DNA from: Hexactinellida sp. DTS-2022
Lineage: Eukaryota; Porifera; Hexactinellida
DNA: 64,000 bases
Assembly (NCBI GenBank): GCA_028753945.1
Contig: JAPNXP010000012.1
Coordinates: 5,230,501 to 5,294,500 of the forward strand
Direction of reading: 5' to 3'
Position numbers and translations under genes: made by a program. Below are positions 1 to 9,824 of the stretch, piece after piece. Each line of letters opens with the position of its first letter. Within the stretch, counting starts at the first letter, position 1. The notes beneath the pieces were generated by a model, which made no database searches, was not told the origin of the DNA, and saw nothing but the letters and a program-made list of their open reading frames with translations.

Positions 1-2916
1 GAGAAACAGAAGGACCAACTCGGGTTCCGCAGAGAGGAGAGGAAAGCTTGGATAAAGTACGAAGCAGAGTTTGAGGAGTACACTGCGAGAGAGTTCGAGA
101 CGTACGCGCTGATGCTAGAGATCCCCGACAACTTCCCGACTCTCCTAAAGTACAACAAGGAACAGGGACAAGTGGTGGAGCGAATGCAGGACATGATGAG
201 AGCCACTCTCCTCACGAAGCTCACGCATCACACAAAGGTACTCATCGATGACTGGTACCAAGGCATGTCTCCGGCGAGGCTCCTAATCAGCTGTCCCTTC
301 TGCCAGTCGAGAGGGCAGACCGAGTTCAAGAGGTACAGAGGCGCGGGGGAGATCGAGATGGGAGACCCCATAGAGGCATTCCAAGGCTCAGAAAAGGTTG
401 AGTCGTCTGAAGATAATATACAACAGTTGGAGAAGAATCTAGAAAATGCGTACTTCTTCACTCACGAGCACATTCTAGTGCAGACACAGAAATCTATGTA
501 TCTGGAGTGTCCAAACCACGGCAAGCTGCCTCTCAGCATCGTAGCGCCAGACGCGATATTCACACACTTGGGAACCGAGCTGCTAATCCATCCGAAGAAA
601 CTGACCGTCTGCAAGCTCCTGGGGAGGGGGGCTTATGGACGCGTCTACAAAGGGAGGATTTGCTCGGACTGCGGGCCCGTGAGGGGGTGCACGCGCGGAG
701 AGGGCGTGGCAGTTAAGATGATGGTTAAGTACAACGAGCAACAGATAGAGGAGGCCATTAGTCAGCAACAAGACCCGTCTCCCAAACTGAATAATTTCGG
801 ACTTCAAAACGAACTAAAAATAAACTACAAAGTCTATGAAGAAGTGACGAACGCTCATGACGTAGTATTCAAAGAGGCTTCCTATCTGCTATCCCTAAAG
901 AACCCGTACGTGGTCAGTCTGATAGGGATATGTCTGTTCCCCATATCCCTCATCCTGGAGCTAGCGCCCATGAGCAGTCTAGAGAATCTGCTCGACGAGT
1001 ACGACAAGCGAGGGCTCCGTCTCTCGCAGGTGACATGCCACCAAACCATCCTGCTCATCACCAAGGGACTCAGGTTTATACACAGAAAGAATGTTATATA
1101 TAGAGACTTAAAGGCGAGTAATGTTCTCGTTTGGAAGTTCCCCCTGCCCACCGATGCAGAAGGGGCCTCGACTGACGTGAGTCTAAAGATATCTGATTAC
1201 GGAGTGAGTCAGTTCGCGAATTTTGGCGGCCTTGGTTGGGCGGGAACACCTGGGTACATGGCTCCGGAAATAGTCAGTCACGTGGGCTCCCAGCTGTACA
1301 CCACAAAGGTGGACATATTCTCATTGGGAATGACGATATACGAGGTGATCACGCTCCACCCGCCCTTTGCGAACCTCCAGGACATAGCGGCAAACCAGGA
1401 GGTTGTCAACAACAACAGGCCCCTCCTCACAACCAAGGACACGACCAGTTCTATCCTTATGCGGGAGCTGATGGTCTGGTGCTGGCAGCAAGACCCAGCC
1501 AAGAGGCCGTCCGCTGAGCAGGTCCACGAGGTGCTGCATTCGTGGGAGTTCCTAGCTCTGCAAGGCGGCATTAAGGTGTTCAGCAAGGGAGTCATTACCT
1601 GCGCGTCTGTGTTCAGCATCAAAGAGGTTTGCATCCCGGAGTCTCCAATGCAGTCCTTGCCGACCAGGGACGTGATAACTGACATCGCCAGACAGAAGAG
1701 CAGCTGCGAAATGCCCAGGAACGATAATTATGTGAATCTAAAGATCGACACGAATGAAATCCAGATGGAAGGGAACATTGATGCTGTGGCGAATAAACCG
1801 GTGAGGTCAGCTCTGAAAAAGAAACTTATGAATCCGACAATTTCCCTGGGCGACTATCTGATGCGAACTGAGTCTATCCAGGAGAGCAAACTGCTGGACG
1901 CGCCCAACAAACAGATTTGGGAGATCTGGGTGTGCGGGGGCGGCAAGTACAACAGCGAGCTCTCAGTGCTGAAGTACAAGGACAAGTTCACTTCCATTGA
2001 GGACATATATCTGGGGGCAGCTGCCTGCACCTGTCTGCGGAAAGTAAACGGACAGATCTGGGTTGGGTTCGAAGAGGGGTTTATTCAAATGTTCGACGCT
2101 TCCACTCGAAAGCTGAGAAAGAAGATATGGATCGAGCCTGGTGTTCCTGTGATACAGATTGAATGGCTGAGCGAGCAATCCAAGATCCTCGTTGTTCTAG
2201 CCAACGGGAATATCTTCGAGCACTTCGATACAGACGAGTTTGAATCGAATCACTACGAGAGTAGTCTCTTTCCATTTATTAACCAGCTGCCTTCCATAGC
2301 TCTGGCCATCACTGTCTACAGTGCTGTTTCAGTGCATACTCCGGGAGTTGGAAGGTTTCTATGGCTGGGTATTGAGGAGGGAAACATCCTAACAGTCAAC
2401 ATTAACAATTGGAATGTAGATGAAATCGAGACGAATATGGTGACCAAAAGAGCGATTCCTCCCTGTGTCCACCTCGTAACAATGTCCAATCAATCCTTGG
2501 TATTCGGATCTCTGTTCCACACAACCATTATCTTAAAATGGGATACAAATTCTATGAAATTTGAGGCCATGTGCGATATTTCGTCCTACAAAGACATTGG
2601 AAAGGGAGTCGACGATGCGAAAGTAATAACAGATATCCACGCGGACATGTGCAAGGTGTATGTAGGATTGAATGTGGGCACAATGCTGATACTCAACACA
2701 GATTTAACTGTGCTAGCCTCCTACTACGGTCATGAGGGAAGTCTGTCACAAATACTGACTCTGGATCTCGAGGAACACGAGACTAACAACCTAGAAGATA
2801 AGAAAAAGGTTCTTACATTCGGTCTGAATTACCATCGCTATTTCAGCCGCAAGAAACAAATGGAAGATGAGTCGCCTCAGAACCTGCTAGTGTGGGAGCT
2901 GGGAGGGAAAGTATAA
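1..2916 (+). CDS. LRRK: LRRK-type Roco protein kinase, C-terminal part (5' end outside window)
   Basis: The frame is open from base 1 to a TAA at 2914-2916, about 971 codons, so the protein starts outside the window. The first ~190 residues look like the end of a COR domain. A kinase domain follows (about nt 595-1560): glycine loop LGRGAYGRVY at 619-650, VAVK lysine at 706-720, catalytic loop YRDLKASN at 1099, a DYG (not DFG) motif at 1195-1203 and GTPGYMAPE near 1246-1269. YRD plus DYG is the LRRK1/LRRK2 signature. From about nt 1870 the repeats resemble the LRRK WD40 propeller. All core kinase residues are present, so it should be active. Roco kinases couple a GTPase (ROC-COR, mostly outside the window) to a Ser/Thr kinase on membranes and microtubules. 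The visible part has no intron. AATAAA lies at 2968-2973. LRRK1 versus LRRK2 is not decided. Confidence 0.88.
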   Translation, partial: EKQKDQLGFRREERKAWIKYEAEFEEYTAREFETYALMLEIPDNFPTLLKYNKEQGQVVERMQDMMRATLLTKLTHHTKVLIDDWYQGMSPARLLISCPFCQSRGQTEFKRYRGAGEIEMGDPIEAFQGSEKVESSEDNIQQLEKNLENAYFFTHEHILVQTQKSMYLECPNHGKLPLSIVAPDAIFTHLGTELLIHPKKLTVCKLLGRGAYGRVYKGRICSDCGPVRGCTRGEGVAVKMMVKYNEQQIEEAISQQQDPSPKLNNFGLQNELKINYKVYEEVTNAHDVVFKEASYLLSLKNPYVVSLIGICLFPISLILELAPMSSLENLLDEYDKRGLRLSQVTCHQTILLITKGLRFIHRKNVIYRDLKASNVLVWKFPLPTDAEGASTDVSLKISDYGVSQFANFGGLGWAGTPGYMAPEIVSHVGSQLYTTKVDIFSLGMTIYEVITLHPPFANLQDIAANQEVVNNNRPLLTTKDTTSSILMRELMVWCWQQDPAKRPSAEQVHEVLHSWEFLALQGGIKVFSKGVITCASVFSIKEVCIPESPMQSLPTRDVITDIARQKSSCEMPRNDNYVNLKIDTNEIQMEGNIDAVANKPVRSALKKKLMNPTISLGDYLMRTESIQESKLLDAPNKQIWEIWVCGGGKYNSELSVLKYKDKFTSIEDIYLGAAACTCLRKVNGQIWVGFEEGFIQMFDASTRKLRKKIWIEPGVPVIQIEWLSEQSKILVVLANGNIFEHFDTDEFESNHYESSLFPFINQLPSIALAITVYSAVSVHTPGVGRFLWLGIEEGNILTVNINNWNVDEIETNMVTKRAIPPCVHLVTMSNQSLVFGSLFHTTIILKWDTNSMKFEAMCDISSYKDIGKGVDDAKVITDIHADMCKVYVGLNVGTMLILNTDLTVLASYYGHEGSLSQILTLDLEEHETNNLEDKKKVLTFGLNYHRYFSRKKQMEDESPQNLLVWELGGKV

Positions 2917-3436
2917 ACTAATAGAATTAACGAATATTTGTATAGTTTTCATAAATTAAGTGTAAGGAATAAACAGACATAATTAAACTTTGTTACTCGA
3001 TAAATACTTGCCTTTTTGAGTTGTTTGAGCAGAGTTGAGTGTGAAAGATCTAATGTTTAGAGCTAATTGTGAATAATAAATCAAAAGGAAAGATAACTCA
3101 AAATAGCATAAAAGAATAAATAACTATTATCGTGGTCACGCTATTATATACTTCATATTAATTATCTCGCAAATAGTTAAAGTAATAATTCGACTCCTAT
3201 TGAAGGAAGGAATGTGGGGAATGTTTTATCAAAGTAATTGTATATAGCAATAAGAAATAATGTCTGAATGAAAATTCATATTTGTATAAAGTGGTGATTA
3301 TATAATACAGAGCAGTGATTGAAGGGATTCTAATACCATTGTTAATTTGGGGGGAAGCACACGAATTTATCCGTCAATGCTATATCTGTCTGAATGTAGC
3401 AGTACAAGTGAAGCTTAGACAGGCTAGACAAACCAT
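2917..3436. other. Spacer between convergent genes
   Basis: AT-rich spacer of 520 bp holding the 3' ends of the LRRK gene (plus) and the LCMT2 gene (minus). Apart from the AATAAA at 2968-2973 I see no coding potential, RNA gene or clear repeat. Confidence 0.6.
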
Positions 3437-5425
3437 CTAAATAAGAGGTAAGCTTATTATCCATGGTTGCGAGTTGATATGAGTCCCGAATGAGAAACAG
3501 TTCCCGCCGCCCCCTAATACAACCAGCTGGCTACTATCCACCAGATCCGCGGTGAAGTTATACGGCAGGAAAGTTCGGAGAGGGGGGCAGAGGGGACAGA
3601 GGTCCGTGTCGCTCCAGCTGTTCCCCTCCAGACGGACAACAAGCAGGGAGCAGTAGCAGGGGACATGCAGCCCCACCCCTCCCAGGCAGAAGAGAGTAGC
3701 GCCTATCACAACAGAAGCATGCGAGTACCTCGCAGGGAGGGGAGGGTCAAACTGAATGCGTTCCCAAACAGGATTTGATTCCTTATAAGGCAGTCTCAGC
3801 AGGTGAGAGGAAGGCATTAGTTTCTGCGTTAACCCTCCGTACACGAGCAGAGAACCGTTCCATACAACTGCGGAGTGGGAGTGTACCCTAGCGAGGGAGT
3901 CGGAGTCCCCTGAGAGGACTCGGCTCCACTCCTGCGTGCTCGTGTCCAGACACCAGGTGTCCCCTTGCACCACGCCCCCCACCCCAACCCCACCATGGAT
4001 GAGCACGCGCACCTCTCCGCCCGTCGCAACTACAGTAGCGGAGTGTCGCCACCTGGCCTCGGGCGTGACGTCACTAACCCCCATGCAGCTCCACACGGCC
4101 TGGCTGTCCCCCTTGGCGCGGTCGGGGGAGAGGAGGTAGGTGTACAAGTTCGGGTCTCTAGGGGACCGCCTGCCCCCTACGAGCACCATGTTCCCGTCCG
4201 GCAGCGCGCTGAGGGAGCAGTGCATGAGCCCCCCGGGCCCCGCCCCGCGGGTCGCAACGCGCGCGCTATGGCACTCTACCGCAGAACCGTCAAAAGACAA
4301 GCTCACTTCTCCCACGCTGCTGACCCTCCCGTGAGGGCCCCCGCCCCCGTAGCCCCCCACCAGCCAGAGGGAGCCCGCGCGGGCGTTGTAGCAGGAGGCG
4401 TGGCTGTGTCTGGCCAGGAGGGGGGCGGGGGCGAGGGTGCGGATGAGGGGACAGGGGGGGACAGCTGGGAGGGGAGCGGGAGGTTTCCAGTCGGAGGGAG
4501 GAGACAGAGAGGCTATGAACTCTGTGCCCTGGCCCCGCCCGGCCAGCAGCAGTGTGTAATGGGAGCACTTCTGGTGCCACTCTTCGTACTCGTCGAACGG
4601 CTCCAGCGACAGGAGTCTGCCGGCCTCGGTCTCTGGGTCGGGGGTGTGGTCGTAGAAGAACGAGTTCATATCTATGGCCCGGGCGTGTTGGTAGGCTAGC
4701 GCGAGGAAGCGGGCCTCCTGCAGGCGGGGGGTCTCGAACTGGGCAGCCGTGTGCAGGGGGGAGCCTATGGACCTGTAGTGCTGCATCATGACGAGGCCGA
4801 ACGGGTCCTGCGTGTACACCTGCTCGTACACGCAGAAAGCGGAGTTCGGGAAGTTGAGAGCGGCCCACTTTATCAGGCGGGAGGACTGCGCGGGGCGCAT
4901 GTAGGCGAGCACCACTTCGGAGACGAAGAGGGTTGGGAGGGTAAGGTCGAAGGTGGGAATGGCGCACAATTTAGAGAGGAGGGACTTGGTGTCTCTGAGG
5001 TCCTGTCCCACCAAATGCCACCCCTCCCCCTGCAGCCCAGAAGCAGCCAGCAGTCTCCGCTTGTTCTCAACCACGAGCGGGAAATCGACCTCCACAAAGA
5101 GGACACTCTTCGTGAGCCCCTCGTCCCGGAGTCGGAGGTACGCGGTGTCAAACCCCGCCCCCAGGACCACAACCTGTCCCCTGAGCCCCTGCCCCTGCCT
5201 CCACCGGCAGAAGGAGCTGAGCACCAAATGCACGGCCCGGTAGCGGATGTAGTAGCCCCAGTGGATAATGGGAGCACGCCGACTAACCTTAGACACGAAA
5301 TGCTTTACGAACTGGTCTGGGTAATAGCCGGTTTGGCTGGCGGAACATTTGCTAACCATGCTGTAGTCATTGGTGCCCTGCAGCGCGTTAGGCCTGAGGA
5401 GGGCTAGCGACTCCTCTGAGCTCAT
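3437..5425 (-). CDS. LCMT2: LCMT2/TYW4-like tRNA wybutosine-synthesizing methyltransferase with Kelch domain
   Basis: Single-exon protein of 662 aa, close to the usual ~690 aa of this family. Residues ~1-310 form a leucine-carboxyl-methyltransferase fold: a TNDYSMVSK start as in family members, GYY and RAPIIHWGYYIR, the SAM-binding VVLGAGFDTAYLR near residue 86, and VVEVDFP after it. Residues ~335-662 hold Kelch-type repeats (GGYGGGG, VLVGGRRSPRD, VLIHGGVG, LLVYGGL, FCLGGVG, VVLGGGGN). This arrangement is that of LCMT2/TYW4, which methylates and methoxycarbonylates the wybutosine precursor at position 37 of tRNA-Phe. The ATG at 5423-5425 is the first in frame. It lies 196 bp downstream of the Porcupine-like gene on the same strand. 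The coding sequence is unusually GC-rich, which creates long antisense open frames without meaning. Confidence 0.9.
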   Translation of the reverse strand: MSSEESLALLRPNALQGTNDYSMVSKCSASQTGYYPDQFVKHFVSKVSRRAPIIHWGYYIRYRAVHLVLSSFCRWRQGQGLRGQVVVLGAGFDTAYLRLRDEGLTKSVLFVEVDFPLVVENKRRLLAASGLQGEGWHLVGQDLRDTKSLLSKLCAIPTFDLTLPTLFVSEVVLAYMRPAQSSRLIKWAALNFPNSAFCVYEQVYTQDPFGLVMMQHYRSIGSPLHTAAQFETPRLQEARFLALAYQHARAIDMNSFFYDHTPDPETEAGRLLSLEPFDEYEEWHQKCSHYTLLLAGRGQGTEFIASLSPPSDWKPPAPLPAVPPCPLIRTLAPAPLLARHSHASCYNARAGSLWLVGGYGGGGPHGRVSSVGEVSLSFDGSAVECHSARVATRGAGPGGLMHCSLSALPDGNMVLVGGRRSPRDPNLYTYLLSPDRAKGDSQAVWSCMGVSDVTPEARWRHSATVVATGGEVRVLIHGGVGVGGVVQGDTWCLDTSTQEWSRVLSGDSDSLARVHSHSAVVWNGSLLVYGGLTQKLMPSSHLLRLPYKESNPVWERIQFDPPLPARYSHASVVIGATLFCLGGVGLHVPCYCSLLVVRLEGNSWSDTDLCPLCPPLRTFLPYNFTADLVDSSQLVVLGGGGNCFSFGTHINSQPWIISLPLI

Positions 5426-5621
5426 GGCATGTACACACTAACAAATATACCAAGCAACTTAGGGATACGAACAATTTTAGTATTTTCCTTAGCCAGGTGT
5501 CATTATAAAGTGAGCAACATTATAACTAGCTGCAAACAGGCATATATCTATAAATATTGAATATTATATATATATCACACAATGCAATTATGCAAACAAA
5601 ATTACTATAAATAAATCTCTG
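5426..5621. other. Short spacer between PORCN-like and LCMT2 genes
   Basis: AT-rich 196 bp on the minus-strand path from the Porcupine-like stop to the LCMT2 start. It must hold the LCMT2 promoter, but I see no distinct box. Confidence 0.4.
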
Positions 5622-6977
5622 CTAAGCTCTCCCTGGTGTAAACTCGAAATAAGTCCCAAGCGAGTTGAAACAGTACAGGCAAGCCAGTGTGAAAACAAGG
5701 TTTATGACCGCTACCAGATAGCGCTCAGAGGTGTGTTCGCAGGGCGTTGGACAGGAGCGGGACTTTATACAGAGACTCAGTTTCTCGGCTAGCCTGTCTC
5801 GAACAATGTTCTCACAGAAAGCTAGCAGCGAAGTGATCAGGGTAATCAGGAATATGCTCCACAGCACATGAACAAATACAACAGAAAAGTTGTGTGTGCC
5901 AAGAGCTACTTCGAGTTCAACCGTCAACAGTATTCCTGTTAAAATATAAGAAACGGTAGCTGCCACAGGGCGTCCGAATACGTGACAAGGAAAGTATACG
6001 TAGCTTCTTACAAAGCTGAAGAGGGGGAGATTCCAGTTTAAAATAATATTGATAAAGGAACGGGGAAGTTCTATGAGGAGAGGTTTTGAAACGGGGAATG
6101 TCGCTATATTCGGGCTGAATATCTGTTGGGTCCCAGAGGCTACGAGAGATAACTCTTGTAGCGAATTCAGCGAATACTTAAGACAACGTATTCCAATGAA
6201 GGTAACTAGGCTTGTGGGGATGATAAGATCAGTCGAAAAGCTCGAGAATTTTATAAGAGCTGTTCCCGTAGCGGAGAGTACAACTGATTGGAGAGAAGAG
6301 GAGGTTATATTCTGGATACGTTTGATATTCACCCTTTTGAGTAGCATGATGGTTTGATGCTCTTTGAGAGAAACAAAAGGACCAAACAGTACATTAGCAG
6401 GCGAGTAGATGTACCCAAGGTACTCCAACACGCTTGGTATTAGTTTGAACTCTAACTCAGAAACGAGGAGGGAAGATAGGAATTTGGAAGATACCAGACC
6501 AACCCGAATATTTTTAGAAATAGAGTACTTTTGTATCCGAGTGTCATGTGCTAAAGAAAATATTTTCATAAACAGAGTTAGAAATGTGATTAGAGTTGCG
6601 GTAGCAGTAATTATGGAGTATTCTGCGGAATAATGCAGTGCCCTTATGTAATAAGCGGTCACTGGAATAAATAGGAAAAGTGCGAACTGTGCTCCTCTCA
6701 AGAATAGAATAAAATAGGACAGAACAGAAACCAATAGGTAAGAATAAACTACAAAGTTTGTGGGTCCGAAGGCAATGAAATGGATTGCGATGCCAGATAC
6801 AGTTAGAATAGCGTTACAAGCATCTCTAGGAAGTTTGAGTATATTGATAGTGAAGAATGAGCAGAGAGGGATAATGATACATGGAAATAAATGATAGCTT
6901 AAATGTGTCTTTATAGTTTGGGGGACTTGTTCAATGATATATATAAATATTACTATGAGGCCCAGGAGACCAGGCAT
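5622..6977 (-). CDS. PORCN: Porcupine-like MBOAT O-acyltransferase, catalytic histidine apparently lost
   Basis: Intronless, 451 aa, strongly hydrophobic (about 10 membrane segments). The C-terminal half matches Porcupine: ELPRSF near residue 300, then WNLPLFSFVRSYVY (family WNLP motif with its asparagine), then VSYILTGILL, and a tail with a CP..CEH cysteine cluster (RSCPTPCEH) followed by VAVINLVFTLACLY. Porcupine is the ER enzyme that attaches palmitoleate to Wnt ligands. In the family the invariant MBOAT histidine sits in a SALLHG-like segment directly after VTY/VSY; here that position reads leucine (codon TTG near 5930). The protein also stops about 40 residues before the usual end, so the last helix is missing, and I found no downstream exon that could supply it. 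The frame is otherwise intact. It could be an inactive or repurposed Porcupine, or a fast-diverging active one. Confidence 0.8.
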   Translation of the reverse strand: MPGLLGLIVIFIYIIEQVPQTIKTHLSYHLFPCIIIPLCSFFTINILKLPRDACNAILTVSGIAIHFIAFGPTNFVVYSYLLVSVLSYFILFLRGAQFALFLFIPVTAYYIRALHYSAEYSIITATATLITFLTLFMKIFSLAHDTRIQKYSISKNIRVGLVSSKFLSSLLVSELEFKLIPSVLEYLGYIYSPANVLFGPFVSLKEHQTIMLLKRVNIKRIQNITSSSLQSVVLSATGTALIKFSSFSTDLIIPTSLVTFIGIRCLKYSLNSLQELSLVASGTQQIFSPNIATFPVSKPLLIELPRSFINIILNWNLPLFSFVRSYVYFPCHVFGRPVAATVSYILTGILLTVELEVALGTHNFSVVFVHVLWSIFLITLITSLLAFCENIVRDRLAEKLSLCIKSRSCPTPCEHTSERYLVAVINLVFTLACLYCFNSLGTYFEFTPGRA

Positions 6978-8256
6978 TCTAGTATCAAACGAAAGCTAAA
7001 ATATCGATAATGGGATCGAACAAATCTATTTTGTATTGTATATTACTACCAGGGTAAGTGTCTTACATTATGTTCAATACTCTAAGAATATTGTTAACTC
7101 ATTATAAATGGTTAATTAATTAAATGAATACATATTTAGCTTGGCTTTACACCACCAGTAATGCTTCCAAACTTCCAAATTTCTAACTGTTATTGGTAGA
7201 GGTTGAGTGGGTGATTGAGAGTTTGAGGCTAATAAGAATGTTACGAATGCCCGCAATAGAAGGAGGAAAAGGAATACGTATGTGTAATGCAGATTGATGA
7301 TACAAGAAGTCTGAGGGCTTAATTAATTTGGATTGGTACAATTTCACAATCTTACCTCACCTAGATATTTTAATGTTTTGTTAGAGGTTATTTTTTTATC
7401 CGATAGAGCTTTGAAAATAATGAGTGTTGGTCGAAACAGGGAGAAATCGGATCAAAATTGACTTAGTTAGGCCAAATTTTGTATTTTAAGCCAAAATCTA
7501 TCGGAAACTTAAAATATAGCAAGATTATTTGGAATATCGAATTTTGTGGTTAAACGCTTCCTTTTGATGAATGCCTATCGTAATTAAAAAAAAAATTAAA
7601 ATTAATTTTTTTAAAAAATTTAAAAAAAAAAAAAAAAAAAATTTATTTTATTTATTTATTGAAAAATAAAAAAATAAAACTAAAACTATAGGCATTCATC
7701 AAAAGGAAGCGTTTAACCACAAAATTCGATATTCCAAATAATCTTGCTATATTTTAAGTTTCCGATAGATTTTGGCTTATAACACAAAATTTGGCCTAAC
7801 TAAGTCAATTTTGATCCGATTTCTCCCTGTTTCGACCAACACTCATTATTTTCAAAGCTCTATCGGATAAAAAAATAACCTCTAACAAAACATTAAAATA
7901 TCTAGGTGAGGTAAGATTGTGAAATTGTACCTTTGGATTTACATGAAACGCTCTATTTTATCTCAATAGTTATAATCTGAACACAGATGAGGTTTTGTTC
8001 CATACATATGCTTTTAGTAAAGAACAAATTCAATAGACAAAAGACTCTATCAGCTCAGCACATATATGTGAGTTATGAATAATAAAGTTTTATTAATCGA
8101 TTCAGAATTATTAATTTGATTGGTTGATTATTTGAATGGAAGCATTGAAATGCATTCATAAGTTCCTGTTCTCTGACTGCGGACTGGCAGGAGTGAGAAA
8201 TAGGAGCACAACAAGAATAAATAACGTGTAAGAGACTCTTTGCAATTATAAACTTT
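6978..8256. other. Intergenic region around the fold-back element
   Basis: Divergent spacer between the Porcupine-like gene (minus) and cyclin copy 1 (plus). Apart from the fold-back element at 7335-7931 it is AT-rich and shows no coding potential. Confidence 0.5.
7335..7931. mobile_element. Fold-back (long inverted repeat) DNA transposon with 8-bp target duplication
   Basis: Two arms of about 244 bp (7335-7578 and 7688-7931) are near-perfect reverse complements and surround a ~110-bp loop of almost only A and T. The element is flanked by a perfect 8-bp direct repeat TTTGGATT at 7327-7334 and 7932-7939, a typical transposase target-site duplication. The outer ends begin GGTACAATTTC. No open frame is inside, so it is non-autonomous. 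Eight-bp duplications occur in the hAT, P and Merlin superfamilies; the ends do not show a clear hAT consensus, so the superfamily is left open. Confidence 0.93.
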
Positions 8257-9306
8257 ATGCAAATGGATCAAGAGAATCTACATTCTAACAGTCAAATCAG
8301 CGCATGTACGTCCAATCCACAAGAATGTCGTTTCAAGGAGCAGCTGGCCGAGATGGAGATCAGCTGTGAGGAGGATAGCAAGCAGCTGTCTCTCCAGTCC
8401 CAGCCCTCCCAGCAGCTCCTCCGGCCTCTCTCCCAGCCAGAGACGGACAACTGCCCTCGGGACACCGACACACTCAGCCTGCAGCTGCCCAAGCAGGACC
8501 TCATCTGCTACCCGGAGTACTCGCAGCAGATCCTGCAGGCCTGGCTGCAGCTGGAGACTCTCCCCTGCTACTGCCTCCCCTCCGACTTCCTCTCCCGCAC
8601 CGCCCTGCCGCAGTCCGTGCTGCAGGAGATGCGCGTCACGCTCATGGACTGGCTGGTCAGTCTGCAGCTCTACCTGCGTCTGACCAACGAGGCTCTGCAG
8701 CTCACTTTCAATATCACAGACAGATTCACAGCTGTCTCTCCCGCCTCCCTCCAGAAGAGCAACTACCAGCTGATCGGCCTGGCCGCCCTCTCCATCGCCA
8801 GCAAGTTCGAGGAGATCGACGTGCCCGACTTCCGGCTGCTCTGCAGTCTGTCGGACGACGCCTACACGCGGCAGCAGCTGGCCGTCATGGAGCGGGAGGT
8901 GTACTTCTCGCTGGACGGCTGCGTCTCCAACCCCCAGCCGATCCACTTCCTGCGCTACTTCTCAATTCTCCTGCGCCGAGACTCGCTGGAGCACTCCCTG
9001 GCCAAGTACTTCCTGGAGCTGTCGCTCCTGCTGCAGCCCGAAGCGGCGCACACGCGCGCGTCTCTGCGCGCAGCCGCCTGTCTCTCTCTGGCCAGTCGGC
9101 TCCTGGCCGGCTGCTCGCACGTGCTGCACTCGCTCTCGCGCGTGCTGGAGACGGAGCTGCTGGGGCTGCAGGCCTGCGTGGACAGCCTGCTGTCCCAGGT
9201 GCGACGCGTCTCCCGCGAGAAGGGGGCCGGACTCATCGTATACCAGAAGTACTCAGACAAGAAGTTCAGTCAAGTCAGCACTCTCCAGTGTCTATCGAAT
9301 CTATGA
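8257..9306 (+). CDS. Mitotic-type (A/B) cyclin, copy 1
   Basis: Intronless, 349 aa. Residues ~115-235 form the first cyclin box, with MRVTLMDWLVSLQLYLRL and the FEEIDVPD segment typical of A/B-type cyclins; a second cyclin fold follows. Such cyclins bind and activate CDK1/2. The N-terminus is short, and I see no canonical RxxL destruction box or KEN box, which is odd for a mitotic cyclin. ATG codons lie at 8257 and 8263; the second (MDQEN) matches the start of copy 2 (MNQEN) and may be the real one. From about residue 27 to 16 bp past the stop the DNA is about 99.5% identical to the inverted copy at 34313-35353. Confidence 0.85.
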   Translation: MQMDQENLHSNSQISACTSNPQECRFKEQLAEMEISCEEDSKQLSLQSQPSQQLLRPLSQPETDNCPRDTDTLSLQLPKQDLICYPEYSQQILQAWLQLETLPCYCLPSDFLSRTALPQSVLQEMRVTLMDWLVSLQLYLRLTNEALQLTFNITDRFTAVSPASLQKSNYQLIGLAALSIASKFEEIDVPDFRLLCSLSDDAYTRQQLAVMEREVYFSLDGCVSNPQPIHFLRYFSILLRRDSLEHSLAKYFLELSLLLQPEAAHTRASLRAAACLSLASRLLAGCSHVLHSLSRVLETELLGLQACVDSLLSQVRRVSREKGAGLIVYQKYSDKKFSQVSTLQCLSNL

Positions 9307-9644
9307 ACTCGCATTCCGTTCGCAATTTATCTAATTTTAACAATTCATTAATGTACATTCACATAGGTCGTTACAATACATTTGGCTAGTAGAAATTTGC
9401 TTCTACTGCTGCTTTAATTTACTTGAATTTTATTCACTGTCGTTTGTTGTGGACTAATTATATGGAACTTAGGTATCACTTTATTTTAACCAGAACAGGG
9501 CGTATCTAGAAATTCATCAGGAGGCAGGCCTTAGTATAAGAACAGAGTATTTATCTCTGTTACCATGGATAAAATCCTTACATGCTGTTGTATAATAAGG
9601 GTATCTGTTTGAAAAAGAGCAGCATGGTGTAAAATTTAGATATA

Positions 9645-9824
9645 TCTGCCCCCAAGGAATTATCCAGGAGCGCGAGACGCTTCTTTTGGAGCTTGATATT
9701 TAGAAAATTTGAATTTAAGAGCACGAAAATTTGGAATCTTCTCCTATACCGTAACATTAATTTATGATTTAAACGTATGAAAATTGGATCAGATCATGAT
9801 TAGGAGCGTATTTACAAATGGCTG
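9645..9824 (-). repeat. MITE copy, same family as intron 1 of TDRD9
   Basis: The reverse complement of this stretch matches 33564-33753 along nearly its whole length (CAGCCATTTGTAAATACGCTCC at one end, GTTACGGTATAGGA in the middle, GAGACGCT near the other end). TA follows the end at 9825-9826. The left boundary is approximate. Confidence 0.75.

Noticed and set aside
3965-5407. Long plus-strand open frames opposite LCMT2
   Set aside because: They are Pro/Arg/Gly-rich shadows of GC-rich codons of the real gene. The same holds for open frames opposite cyclin copies, BRG1 and FGD exon 1.
5500-5621. A downstream exon restoring the Porcupine C-terminus
   Set aside because: No donor precedes the stop in a suitable frame, and the only acceptor-like site (TTTGCAG) leads directly into a stop.
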